A stretch of DNA of 64,000 nucleotides from Paraphoma chrysanthemicola (taxonomy: Eukaryota > Ascomycota > Dothideomycetes > Pleosporales > Phaeosphaeriaceae), in assembly GCA_020744225.1 (NCBI GenBank), contig JAGMWG010000010.1, positions 1,549,686 through 1,613,685 of the forward strand. The letters run 5' to 3'. Both the position numbers and the translations under genes were made by a program. Positions 12,338-23,342 of this stretch are shown one piece after another. The notes beneath the pieces were generated by a model. That model saw only the letters and a program-made list of their open reading frames with translations, did no database searches and was not told where the DNA came from. The stretch's first letter is position 1, and each line of letters starts with the position of its first letter.

Positions 12338-13391
12338 ATGCCAAATCAAGTGCGCAAAGTGATTTTGATTGGTGTAAGTGTCGTTCCTTTTGGAGACGTG
12401 AACTTGTGCCTTATAATGTCCAGGCAAGCGGCAACATCGGGGTGCATGTTCTGACGCAATTGCTGGCTCATCCAGAACGCCCAGAAGTGACAGTATTGAC
12501 TCGAGAGGAGTCCACTGCGGAGTTCCCAGAGCCAGTGAGGGTTTTCCGGTCGGATTACAGTTCAACCTCTCTTGTACAGGCTTTCAAAAACCAGGACGTT
12601 GCGTTGTCCTTCCTCAATTACGACGTTCCATTTGACCGGCTTAAGCTTATCATCGACGCAGCCATCGAGGCAGGTGTAGATCGATTCATTCCATCAGATT
12701 ATGGTATCAGGACCTACCACGAGCGGTACAATGTAGGCGTAGCTACCTACAAACGAAAAGTCGTACTGTATTTGGAAGAGAAAGCGGACTTGATCAGCTG
12801 GACTTCCTTCATCTGCAATCCTTGGATAGAATACGTATGTCAAACATCCCATCAAACAGAAATCATACATCGCTTACTTCATACGAGTGCCTACTTGACG
12901 GGCTTCTTGGGTTTGATCTAGGCAAACATGAGGCCAATATCGTTGACAGCGGGGACGACCCCTTCTCTGGAAGCACTCGGTCATATGTGGCGCAGGCTGT
13001 TTGTAATCTCATCACGGATCCAGCGGCATATTACGACTCAAAGAACCAATACGTCCATCTTGCAGGTCATACTCTCACGCAAAACAAAATCTTATCTATC
13101 TTGGAGAAGGTGTCTGGCAAGCAGTGGAAGACTGACTACACTAAATCAGACGAGGTGATCGCCGAAGGGCGCAAGCTGATTGCTGTTGGGAATCCTTGGG
13201 GCATGGCTTTGATTGTACGGGCTGTCACCTGTGGTCGCACGGAAGACGGCGAAAGTGTGGGAAATCTTCGATCACAAAGACCATGGGACGAGCGGTTGGG
13301 CTTGAGGCTTAATGATCTGGAGGACGATCTGCGGGCAACGCTTGAGGGACAGTTTCCAATCGTCCATATGCCACCAATCATCATTCCTTGA
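12338..13391 (+). CDS. NmrA / isoflavone-reductase-like NAD(P)-binding protein
   Basis: Three exons keep frame: 12338-12373, 12424-12834 and 12888-13391, giving 316 residues. The first intron splits the Rossmann motif, which reads VILIGASGNIGVHVL once joined (GxxGxxG). Further family features are VTVLTREES after beta2, DVALSFLNYD, and VDRFIPSDYG, the equivalent of the phenylcoumaran/isoflavone reductase F.PSEFG motif. It is likely an NAD(P)H-dependent reductase or redox-sensing NmrA-like protein of the atypical SDR group. In plants, relatives reduce isoflavones and lignans; the fungal substrate is unknown. It sits directly before a BBE-type flavoenzyme on the same strand. Confidence 0.88.
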
Positions 13392-13724
13392 AGTTAGTAG
13401 AGTAACCAGCATCATGGTCATATTTAATGACATGCTTCCGAGGCTTCCGTTCTTATGTCCGTGCAGACTTGACACCTTGCAGTGTGTTCGCAAGACGCGT
13501 CGTCCACATGGACCGTTTGACTAGCGGGCTCGAGTATGCGAATGGGTGGCTCTCAAAAGCAATCTGGTGGGTAGCCGCACGGTGCTCGTATGAGATTGCC
13601 GTCGATGGCTCCATGCATCTCTATAACAGAACCGGTCTGCAGATGCAGCTATCCTTTGCTACCATACTCACCATCACAAGCTTTACCTAGGACTCGATTC
13701 TGCCGAGCACTTCCCGTCGTAATA
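13392..13724. other. Intergenic, promoter of flavoenzyme gene
   Basis: Short spacer. The flavoenzyme frame stays open upstream through this segment, but the residues there do not fit the family, so I treat it as 5' leader. Nothing else seen. Confidence 0.5.
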
Positions 13725-15128
13725 ATGTCGACTACTGGCGAAAAGATAACACCCGGTTCAAGTGATTATGAAGCCGCACGATCCCGATTTTTCAATACTC
13801 GAGTTCCAGCCATTAAACCTGCTGCAATTTACCAGCCCACCACAACGGCTGAAGTCGCCGCGATTATGAAGAACGCAAGCACTGCAGATCTCAAGGTCGG
13901 AGTGCGATCTGGTGGACATCTCTTCGTCTGTGCCTCGCTCGTTGAGGACGGTTTGCTTATTGACACTAGCAAACTTAACAAAACAATCGTGTACGACTCG
14001 GTCACTAAGGTTGTGGCTTTCAGCCCAGGCCACAGAGTACGAGAACTTGCGACCGAGCTTGAGGCCATGAAACGGTTCTTCCCGTGGGGTCACAGTCGGG
14101 ACGTAGGCGCCGGAGGTTTCTTACTCGCCGGGGGACAAGGACTTTTCGTACGAGGATGGGGTTATACTAGCGACACGTGGATTGCACAGCTCGAGGTTGT
14201 CACGGCAAAGGGTGAGGTAGTGTTGTGCAACAAAAAGCACAATGCAGACCTTTTTTGGGCTGCACCAGGCAGCGGAAGGGGATATTTTGGCGTAATCACT
14301 CGGATCTGGGTCAAAACTATACCAGCCCGGAAGGTTTTTGACACCACCATCATCGTCGACTCGACAGATATTTTTAAGCCGCTGCTCAAGTGGGTACTGG
14401 AAACGTCTGACAGGGTCCCAAAATATGGAGTAGACTTGTTTTTCCTTACATTCCGGTCTGACATGGATCAGCCAGGTGATGGCGAAGAGTCGGATCGAAA
14501 GCGCATCATGTTCTTGGTAAATGAGACGATTTGGGCGGACTCTTTGGAAGAAGCACAGGTACTGGCAAGTCCCTGGGACAAACTCCCCGATGAGTTTGCG
14601 AAGTTACAGGTTCAGCGCATTGCGGTGGCGGAACGATCCTGGGAAGAGTTATGGGCCGCGCAAGAGAAATTCCAGCCCCAAGGCAATGGCGAGCGATGGA
14701 ATGTGGACAGCATCATGACAGATCCCAGAGTGTCATATGACGACCTCATTGATGCCATCACTCCAGCTCTATACGAGCTGCCCACCAGGCTGAGCACGGG
14801 GACTGTCTGTCCTCTCGACTACTATCCGGACGAAGCCGACCAGGCTCTTAGTCTACCACAGAAGTGCTATGTTTCAGCAATGAATTGCTGGAGAGACCCG
14901 AAGCGTGACGCAACAAACGATGCGTGGATACAGCGCGTCTTTGAGAGTGCTGCAAAGGCTAGTTGCGGAATATACGTGGCGGATGTGAACGAGAAGGCGC
15001 GTGACGCTTTGGTTATGACGCCCTCCGCGCTCGAGAAATGGTTGAAGATCCGAGCGCATTGGGATCCGGACGAGAGATTCGTTGGTCATTGGGCCTTTTC
15101 GAGGCCAGGCTTAAGCCGATTTGCTTAG
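13725..15128 (+). CDS. FAD-linked oxidoreductase, berberine-bridge-enzyme type (PCMH domain)
   Basis: Intronless. I start at the ATG at 13,725 (MSTTGEKITPGSSDYEAAR), giving 467 residues, because the family begins there. The PCMH FAD-binding domain spans about residues 25-200. It contains GVRSGGHLF, whose His is the usual 8-alpha-histidyl FAD site, and VGAGGFLLAGGQG. The second covalent position, normally Cys in GHC..VG, reads GHSRDVG here, so I expect attachment through His only. The enzyme should oxidise a hydroxyl or amine substrate with O2. The C-terminus ends HWDPDERFVGHW, close to the YDP motif of the family. It is cytosolic by sequence (no signal peptide), unlike many secreted relatives. 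Confidence 0.88.
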   Translation: MSTTGEKITPGSSDYEAARSRFFNTRVPAIKPAAIYQPTTTAEVAAIMKNASTADLKVGVRSGGHLFVCASLVEDGLLIDTSKLNKTIVYDSVTKVVAFSPGHRVRELATELEAMKRFFPWGHSRDVGAGGFLLAGGQGLFVRGWGYTSDTWIAQLEVVTAKGEVVLCNKKHNADLFWAAPGSGRGYFGVITRIWVKTIPARKVFDTTIIVDSTDIFKPLLKWVLETSDRVPKYGVDLFFLTFRSDMDQPGDGEESDRKRIMFLVNETIWADSLEEAQVLASPWDKLPDEFAKLQVQRIAVAERSWEELWAAQEKFQPQGNGERWNVDSIMTDPRVSYDDLIDAITPALYELPTRLSTGTVCPLDYYPDEADQALSLPQKCYVSAMNCWRDPKRDATNDAWIQRVFESAAKASCGIYVADVNEKARDALVMTPSALEKWLKIRAHWDPDERFVGHWAFSRPGLSRFA

Positions 15129-15294
15129 TTCCGTGCTAGTGGATAATGCCAAGCATTTCCCCGCATGGTTAACGCCCGCGCTGTTGCACCCACAATTTTC
15201 TACTGTCGTCTCCAAATCATGCCGTGCCTCGCTTCTCTTTCATTCTGGCAAGACAGTGATGTCAGTTCACTAGCAGCACTCCCACACAATTCTC

Positions 15295-18032
15295 ATGCCG
15301 GCTTCGTTTTCGTGTTCCCAGTGCCAGGCCACTTTTAGCCGCTCCGCGCACCTCCGCCGACACCAGAAGACTCGTGAGTGTTGCTTGCGCCAATAGGACG
15401 AGGGTTGTACCTAATCATGAGCCCGAGGTAGATCGCGCTGAGAAGCCGTATGTGTGCCAATTTTGCTCCGTTGCATCGTCCCGCAAAGACGTTATTGTGC
15501 GCCATACAAGAAACTTCCATCCGGAGGCCGCCCCAAACGCGCGTCGGCAGGCCCGTCCAACAGAGAGGACAGACGACGCGCATTGCACCTCTGCCTCGTC
15601 GAGCCCTGCCAGCGAGAGGTCTCTAGGGCGCCTTCTGGCTACGCGCCCGTCTCTGGACCACTCTTTGCGACAAAGCTACAGTCCGGAGCGATCGCCTGCT
15701 CAAAGTCAATCTGACCTGCAAATGGCAGACGTGCATCGGGAGCAGCTGTCGAATGATGTATGTCCAAGCGAGATTGCCATCGGAAATCAAAATGCACTCC
15801 AGCTTCAGGAAGTGAGGCTGCACGCCGATCTGGAGCAGTGTGAGCTGCCAAACCAGAATCAGGCTCTCTACCAAGATCGAAGTCAGCACGACGGGCCAGA
15901 GTGTCCCCAAGACCAGCTTCAGACTCTTCGTACCCAACCGCACGATTTGGAGCAAGTTCCGTTCCACCATACTTTCAATTTTGATCTTCTGGAGTTTCCA
16001 ACCACTGACCTTTTGGGAGTGAGCCTAGATCCGCTCACTGACTTGACAGCCCCATCACCAAGAGATTTACTGGATGATTTCGTCCCAATCTTATCTCCAA
16101 CCTCGCGGCTACCACTTGGCAGTCTATATGCCGAGACTCAGAAATGTGCCTCATCAGTCGAGCATGGCGCATCACGCTCAAGCGCAACTGAATCCTCGGA
16201 AGATCTCTCTTACACAAGCGCGCTCGCCAATCTGAGTATATATGACCCAGATCATGCGAAGACTTTCCGCTTTCCGTCCAAACGCGTCGTCTACCGATTT
16301 GTGGGTGCTTTCTTCAGGCATATGGCGCCGCACATGCCAATAGTACATCAGCCAACTTTCACCATCGCATCCACTCCCTGTAAGTACGTTTTCGAATGTG
16401 ATGAGACATACTGATATTCTGTAAGCACCCTTACTCTTAGAAATTATGGCCTGTGGTGCGTTGTATCTGTGCGAGCGCTCTACTGCAGTAGAATTGCATG
16501 CTGTAGCTCGGCGGCTCATGGGCAATGTAATCAGAACGTTGTCTGACTCTAAATCATATGCTCACTTAGTCCTCAGGTGGAACGCCAGAACGAGATACAG
16601 GAAGGTGATGAAAAGTTCGAAGTGTGGGCGTTGCAAACTTACCTGCTGATGAGCCATTTCGGCGCATATGTTGGAACATTTGCTATGCACCAACGAGCAA
16701 CAAGCGTGTTTCCACAGACCATCAAGGTACGAGTACTAGAAGCCACTTCTTGAGATAGTACCATGCTGACTCTACATCCTACAAGCTGGCACAAAATGCA
16801 TTTGAAGGACTGAGCTCGAGTCAGACCTCATCCTACAAAGGTTGGGTCTATCAAGAAACACTCATCCGGTGATTAGGTGTCATTTCAATTTGTGTTTATA
16901 ACCTCATTTGTGCTAACGTTAACCAGATGCATTGCACATACCATTGAACTTGGCGCTGCACTGGCTTCTACAACAAAGGAACAGTGTTTCACTGCGTCAT
17001 TCTTTGATACACCTTTCCCGCTTCCGTCGTGCAATACCACCTGGCAACAGACTGAGAAAGAATGGCAATGTTCTTTCCAACAACCTGACAGTGAGCAAAT
17101 GCAGGATTGCATCCTCGCTGGGCAGAAACCCGCCTCGTCAATCAGTGACCTGGGTTTCGTAACATTAGTGTCCCTAATATTGTGGCGAACATGTTCTTTC
17201 GAAGCTCTCGCTGGCTCCTATCGACTGGATCTAAGCATCGACTTCGTGAATAGAACTGAAAGAGCAGTCCACGTGTTGGATGCCATATTCAAGGAGCACG
17301 TAGAGAAAAATGAGGCCAGCCAAACAACACTCAATCCACTACTGAGCATAGCGAGGGCATTACTGAACTCCGTATTCTACCACCTCTATGCAAGCGAGAC
17401 GTTAACGGAAATGAAGAGACTGCTGGAATCCCCCAGAAAGCGAAAAGTTTCGGATGCAAGTGCGCGAATGAAGGAATTGGATCGTTCGTCTCACCTGAGT
17501 ATCGCGCTCCTTCGCGCTGCAGAAGCATTGCAGTATGATTGTCAAATGGGTGTCCACTATGTGCAAAGAATGGCGCCACATCAGTTTGGACCAGTAATAA
17601 CTACCGCCTGCTACGAGGGAGGTGGGTACTTCTCCAGAACTGTCTGATCTGTTTGCCAACCGCAGATCTAGGATCTAATGTCGTATACTGACTCAGTCAC
17701 ATAGGCTTGCTTCTTAGTTGGTATCTTAGGAATGGGTCAAATCTCTTTTCAAACCCCGACACCACCGCAAAGCTGAATCAAGTCATTCAAGAATTGTCTG
17801 CCGAGCTGACGGCCTTGGGTAAGACAAGCAATGACCGACTGTTAAACTTCCCTCTCGTGGTTGCAGCGGAACTGTTATCGGATCGTTCGGTCTGGCAGTG
17901 TATGATTACACATGGATCTAGTATAAACCCCGCTAATGTTGTGCTGCAGTTCCAAGCGCCGTTTCCGAGAAGTTGAAGGTCCTCACCCAGCTTTCCGACA
18001 ATGTACCATTTCAGACCATGTTGCCAGTTTGA
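15295..18032 (+). CDS. C2H2 zinc-finger transcription factor with fungal-specific regulatory domain
   Basis: Eight exons can be placed: 15295-15373, 15432-16379, 16441-16526, 16577-16726, 16786-16868, 16927-17621, 17705-17899 and 17950-18032; lengths sum to 772 codons plus stop. Two tandem C2H2 fingers open the protein (FSCSQCQATF..H...H and YVCQFCSVASS..H....H), joined by an HRAEKPY linker formed across intron 1. A Gln/Ser-rich stretch (residues 70-210) follows, then a fungal_trans-type domain from HAKTFRFPSKRVVYRFVGAF. Later motifs are MACGALYLC and IELGAALASTTKEQ..FFDTPFPLPSC. Joining exons 2 and 3 as written creates a TAA codon, so either that junction is misread or this copy carries a nonsense change. 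It is a candidate regulator of the downstream catabolic genes. Confidence 0.82.
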
Positions 18033-18289
18033 ATGTGTTAAATTCGATGGCAATTGTGTCATTTGTTGTGCAACAGCTACCTCTTCGATTATGTTTTAAA
18101 AGCATGTGGTATGCTTCGGCGGATGGAGATGGGTACTTAGGCGAGACTTTGGCTCGGTATCCACTAGGGTGGATAGCTAGAACAAGGTGGGTCACAAAAC
18201 GTTTAAGCCCAATCGAGGTGGCTGTACAGCGAGGAAGTTCATTCGAAAGTTGCTCTCATTGACTGTTTGAGATTGGGCGAGTTAGCACA

Positions 18290-19432
18290 ATGGCTGGCCA
18301 AACGCCTACGATTAATCGTGCGCTCTGGCTACACTCCTTCTCGTCGCCTCTGAGGTTTATAGATCTTTCGATACCCGAAGCCACAGCCGGATCGGTCGTG
18401 ATCAAGGTTCTCAGCACTGTCATCGTACCATACACCGAAGATATCCACAGTGGTCGGCTACCAATATTCAACCTCTCGCTACCTCTAGTTCCGCACCCGA
18501 GTCACATTGGTCGTGTGCATGCTGTTGGACCCGATTCTGTCTCACTCCGACCGGGAGATCTGGTTTATTTCTCTGCATTCATAACAGCACGAGACAATGA
18601 AGACCTCTTCGTGATCCAAGGGCACCATGGGGGTGAAGACCCGAGGGCAAAAAAGCTTATGAACGGAGAGTGGAGGAACGGATCCCTGCAACAATTTCAA
18701 AAGATCCCGCTTGAGAATGCTTTTGTGCTGAATACGGAACGCTTGTGCGACTGTTTGGGCTATACGCCAGCAGATCTTCACGAGATCTCGTTCTACGCCA
18801 TGGGTATAGGCGCCATTTCTGAAGCTGCCCGCGTCCGTGCCGGCGAGACAGTGCTTATTGGTCCCGCTACTGGAACCTTTGGAGGCATATCGACTGAGGT
18901 TGCGCTCGCTCTGGGCGCCAACGTCATCGCCATAGGTCGCAGCAAAAGCAAGCTCGAGCGTTTACGCGAATTGCTCGGGAACCGTGAACGACTTCGAACT
19001 GTCGTTATGACAGGCAATGCCGAGGCCGACACAGCAGCGATACGCGATGCTACTACCGGAGGCCGAGGCGTCGACGTCTACAACGATTGGGCGAGTGGCG
19101 GATTGGAAGGGAGTCCGTTCTTTGCCGCTGCGATTCGTGCAGTAAAGCGCAGAGGCAGAGTGGTCTTAAGTGGTGGTCCCGCCGGAACAATTGATGTGCC
19201 TTACGCATTCGTCATGCATCAGGACATTTCCATTATGGGGAAACTAGGTGTCAAGCGGGACGGAATCAAATTGACGATATCAATGGTCGAGTCGGGAATA
19301 TTGCTGTTGGGGACACGGGGAGGTGCAAGTCATAGTCTGTATAGTCTCGATGATCACGAAGCAGCGATTCATGCAGCAAAGGAGTCAGGCGGGTTCAAGG
19401 TCTACCACGACGTTATGCCAAACTCTTGGTAG
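18290..19432 (+). CDS. MDR-family (zinc-type alcohol dehydrogenase-like) NAD(P)-dependent oxidoreductase
   Basis: Intronless, 380 residues, ATG in CACAATGG context. The N-terminal GroES-like fold carries HIGRVHAVGPDSVSLRPGDLV. The Rossmann part (about 175-320) has VLIGPATGTFGGISTEVALALGA for nucleotide binding, then GRGVDVYNDWASGG and GRVVLSGG. The position that usually supplies the catalytic zinc Cys (GxCHTD) reads VIVPYTEDIHS, without Cys. It may therefore work as a zinc-free reductase rather than a classical alcohol dehydrogenase. It lies just after the regulator gene and before a dienelactone hydrolase. An aromatic aldehyde/alcohol or enone substrate would fit the context, but that is inference. 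Confidence 0.85.
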   Translation: MAGQTPTINRALWLHSFSSPLRFIDLSIPEATAGSVVIKVLSTVIVPYTEDIHSGRLPIFNLSLPLVPHPSHIGRVHAVGPDSVSLRPGDLVYFSAFITARDNEDLFVIQGHHGGEDPRAKKLMNGEWRNGSLQQFQKIPLENAFVLNTERLCDCLGYTPADLHEISFYAMGIGAISEAARVRAGETVLIGPATGTFGGISTEVALALGANVIAIGRSKSKLERLRELLGNRERLRTVVMTGNAEADTAAIRDATTGGRGVDVYNDWASGGLEGSPFFAAAIRAVKRRGRVVLSGGPAGTIDVPYAFVMHQDISIMGKLGVKRDGIKLTISMVESGILLLGTRGGASHSLYSLDDHEAAIHAAKESGGFKVYHDVMPNSW

Positions 19433-19690
19433 GAACTATATAGTCTGTACTATCTGCTTTGCCTGTACAGCCAGACTCGTATCCTGTCAACATTTAAAAA
19501 ATCATGCAGAGGGAGACGTGTGTTTCTGCGCTGGTGCCGGGCATGTGACGTTTAGACTGGGTGGGTTCGGATGCTCGGCAAACACGTAGCCACCTGTACC
19601 CCAGTGAAGCTTCCACAAAAAGCCACGAAACAATTTGTCTGGCTTCTACTGCGCAAACCTTTTGCAATATACGCCAATACAACAACCAAA

Positions 19691-20671
19691 ATGTCATGTC
19701 CAGATTGCTTCCGAGGGCAAGATCATTTCGGGCCCACCACTGGGTCCGAGACCGTAATGTACGGACTTGATGTTTATATCACGAAACCACCCGAATCGTC
19801 AGATATGCATTCCCAGAATGTCATTGTCCTGTTCTCAGACGCATTTGGTTGGGGCACGACCAACTTGCGGCAACTGGCTGATTCGTATGCACGTCGAACC
19901 GGCTGCCACGTCCTCTTGCCAGACTTCATGTATGGTGTGTACACATACCACTGTCGGAACCCAGATCTTTAAGGACAGAAAATAACAAATGATCCTCAGG
20001 TGGTGCACTCCCTGCTTGGATCAAAACCCACATGGATCGCATCAGCGATAAAAGTGCAAGTATCTGGGACTACATGTTCAAATCGTATGTTTAAAATCAT
20101 CAGTCCCCGGTGGAACGCGCTGCCAAAGACAATAATGCACTCACGCTGATCGAGTTACAGTGTACTTATCGTGCAAGCTGCTTACTACATCGTTCCCTTC
20201 TTCATTCGCAACGCCGCCCACAAAAGGTACAAGCTGGCGGTGAATTTCGTGTCAAATATACGCGCTGAGCTGCCCGCGGGAGCAAAGATCGGTGTAGCAG
20301 GGTTCTGTTGGGGTGCACATGCGACGACGCGCTTGGCCAGGTGTGACCATATCTCAAATGCGAATCAACCACTCATCGACGCAGCCTTCACGGCGCATCC
20401 AAGCGAGGTCAAAGTTGATGACTTCTCAGGCATCAAAGTTCCTTACAGCATGATCATTGGGGATATCGACTTCGCGATGAGGATAGAGGATGTCAAGAAA
20501 GTTACGGACATTCTATCCGCCAACATAGCTCTAGTGAATGAGGTTGTCGTGGTGCCTGGTGCGCGACATGGCTTCGCGGTACGGGCCAACCCGAACGATC
20601 CAAGTGAGAAGGAGATGGCCGATCAGGCGGAAGATCAATTGGTAAAATGGTTTCGCGTTCATTTAGACTGA
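19691..20671 (+). CDS. Dienelactone hydrolase family protein
   Basis: Three exons, 19691-19934, 20000-20084 and 20161-20671, join in frame to 279 residues. The start is MSCPDCFRG, typical of fungal members. The alpha/beta-hydrolase core shows VIVLFSDAFGWG and the nucleophile elbow GVAGFCWGA, whose Cys is the nucleophile as in carboxymethylenebutenolidase. An acidic residue in IIGDIDFAM and the catalytic His in GARHGFAVR complete the triad. Dienelactone hydrolases open muconolactone-type rings to maleylacetate. A maleylacetate reductase and an intradiol dioxygenase are encoded 16-20 kb away, so the same pathway is possible. Other fungal members have unrelated or unknown substrates. Confidence 0.88.
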
Positions 20672-21080
20672 CCGACCGCGCGTTTCTGGTTTTAGTGTCG
20701 GAGCGCAGTTCGTGAATTCTGTTTGGAAAAAGCTCATGTAATTAAATCGAGCGTAAGTCCCTATGACATTCACAAGGAGGTCACTTTGAGCAAGGTCTCG
20801 ACTGAGCCGCAATTGCCGATGGGGCAACTTGGAGCAGGTCTTCACTTAGCATCATTGATAATGATTTCGACTCGGGCCTCGATTGAGCCAAAACTTATGA
20901 GGCTGCGGTCTCATGAAGAACTTGCTTAAGGGGCATACGGTATTGAGTTACTAGGTTTGTCTAGAAATAGATGTGAAGGGAGCACTGTAGCTAGCAAGGC
21001 AGCTATAAATGGATTTCACGTCAGAAGCCAGCACACAATCCAGGCTAACACGTTATCACACGTCACGCTACGCTGACCCT
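20672..21080. other. Intergenic between convergent genes
   Basis: About 400 bp between the 3' ends of the dienelactone hydrolase gene and the VAO-type gene. No gene, repeat or RNA recognised. Confidence 0.6.
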
Positions 21081-23004
21081 CTAGTCTCCTCCGAGTGCGC
21101 TGGACTTCCCATTGTTTGTACTCCTGAGACTCGGTTGTGGCCAAATACCTTGTTTTCCCGGAGCGAGGATGCCCTTTGGATCAATTACTTGCTGTGAGAT
21201 AGTTTTAGTCTGGTAACAGCTGCAAGGTAAAGGGGCACAGCTTACTTTTAAAGTCTCAACGAAACGACGATAGGCATGGTCATTGTAATCATACAAGTCC
21301 TGTACGGTATCTGGCGATGTGTTAGCACGATGTTCATTGTGCTGGCCCATCGGACCTACCCATATACTGGATGTGTGATCTGTAATTGGCGAAACCTGCA
21401 ACTTTTGCAGCAGTAAGGAGAGACTTGACAACTCGGCAGCCTCGCTCGCGGTGAGTCTTTTGCGTCTTATCGAAGACATATTCTTGCACAAAGAGAATAT
21501 GATGCGGGAAGACGTGGCAACCAATGAACGGATCAACGCCCTCGTCCTCCATGATTGTCTTCGCTTGTGTAAACCATTGTAGTACAGTCTTACCGTCAGC
21601 AGGCAAGATCAAGGTTGTGTCAATATGGCCCCCAGCACCACTGCCATCGGCAGGTAGGTTGTAATCCGCCAATTTCACCGGTACCATTGATGGTACACCC
21701 ACACTGAGGGTGCCAATGGCCGAGGCATCGACAGGGTTCCCATCTGAGCCCTCAAAGAGAGTGGTTTCCAGCGATATGTCCCGGGCACGGGTGGAAAATA
21801 CAGCTTTCACTCTTGCAAGTCGAGCATTGATCATTTCTGGTGTGCCATAGAGGTCGAAGGTAGCCCTCCAGTAGCCAGTCTGGTATGTTTCTTTAAGTTT
21901 GACAATGACTTCTGGCAACAACGGGCCCTCCTCCGTTTGATGTACATATTTTGGCATATCGTGCGATGCGAAATGATTGATGTTGGTGATCATACCGTGA
22001 TTCTGTAGGATGCCCTCAAGCCACAATTGCTGCATGCAGTCGACTATAGGATGCAAATCCTCGACATTGGGCCCATGCAACTTGACGTTCATGAAGGCAG
22101 GTGGGGCGGGATCCACGCCGACAGCCAGCTTTGTAACGATTCCGAGATTTGTTTGCAAAAACAGTCCATCGATTTGCGGTCCGAAATTGTTGTTGCATGT
22201 GTGCGCACTCGGCGAATCGGTAACTGCCCACTGTCCGGTGCGCAGTATCTCGCCCGAGGGAAGTACAGCCTCGAGACTGCGAATATGCCGCTGGCGATCT
22301 CCTGATATGGTATACCCATGTCCACGGTCCAATGTCTGGAAAAGAAAATCTCATCAGTATGTCTGCACTCCATGTATTTGATGAGGAGTTCCATACATTG
22401 CCAATTACGCTGCCCCATCCAAGCGCAGGTACGCCAACCCATAATGGAATTTTTCGAGCCCTCATATGCTCATATAGCTCGAAAAACGTCACACCAGGCT
22501 CTACAAGTACATAGGCAAACTTTTCGTTGACCTCAAGGATGCGTTTCATACGGTGCAGCGACACCACCAGCGAGCCGGATTGCCTAGGCGCTGGGCCGCC
22601 GTATCCAAAGTTCTTACCTTGTGAAAACACCCATATCGGAATGCTGAATTCATTTGCGATCTTCAAAATGCTCTGAATTTGCTCCACGGACGTCGGGCTG
22701 TTGTAATGATGGGTTAGCACAAGCGAAAGGGGCGTGCTTTGAGAAAGTGTGAGGCTAACCACGCAGCTGCCGAGGGCTGATTTTCGCCGACCTCCAGCGG
22801 ATACGGGTCACGAAAGTCGCGAAGCCCTTCACCCACTGCGACATTTTCCTCGCCTACAACATCTCGCAATCTTACAAGAACGCGCTCGAAGGTTTCTGCA
22901 TCCAACCCGGGGGGGAGAACACTTGCTTGTTCGGTTGCTGGTACCGTCTGAAAGGCATGGTTGTGATGCTTCTGCAGTGTTGGATCGGCATAGAACTGGA
23001 CCAT
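21081..23004 (-). CDS. Vanillyl-alcohol-oxidase-type flavoenzyme
   Basis: Five exons keep frame: 23004-22763, 22697-22397, 22335-21360, 21310-21246 and 21191-21081, giving 564 residues, about the length of fungal vanillyl-alcohol oxidase. Start MVQFYADPTL. The PCMH domain shows PTSVEQIQSILKIANEF, SQGKNFGYGGPAPRQSGS and VLVEPGVTFFELYEHM. A GWGSVIGNTLDRGHGYT segment is formed across intron 2. The cap domain follows, and the C-terminus has the family end IDPKGILAPGKQGIWP. VAO-type enzymes oxidise para-substituted phenols (4-hydroxybenzyl alcohols, eugenol, 4-alkylphenols) to aldehydes or alcohols with O2. It is divergent from the stilbene-cleaving-type gene over a 338-bp shared promoter. Confidence 0.9.
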
Positions 23005-23342
23005 AATGCACAAAATAGATGTTGTGATGCCCTCGATACCGTTTACAAATTACGGTCGCAAGACTGGATACTCTGTTGTATTTGCTAATCGACTTGAAAG
23101 CCCCGCCAGTCTTGAGCGTCTTTGTCTCCACACTGTGCGATATCTACCCCACCCGCTGAGCGCCACCCGGAAACGGTGGCGCTCTTCCTTCTATCTGTGC
23201 GTTCGGCCGAGGTGTTGCTGCCAAAAGTAGTATACATATTAGTTTTTTTTGCTGAACTTTGCTCAACTGCAATATCGAGCTTCAAGTCAGTTTCACACTC
23301 CATTCATCCGTGCTTGCTAGTTTTGCTACCATTTCATTCGCC
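23005..23342. promoter_or_regulatory. Bidirectional promoter, VAO-type and carotenoid-oxygenase-type genes
   Basis: The 338 bp between two divergent start codons. It holds CCCCGC (23,101-23,106) and CCCCAC (23,147-23,152), both fitting the SYGGRG consensus of the carbon-catabolite repressor CreA on the minus strand. An inverted repeat GAGCGCCACC..GGTGGCGCTC lies at about 23,158-23,182. Such sites are common by chance, so regulation is only suggested. Confidence 0.4.
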
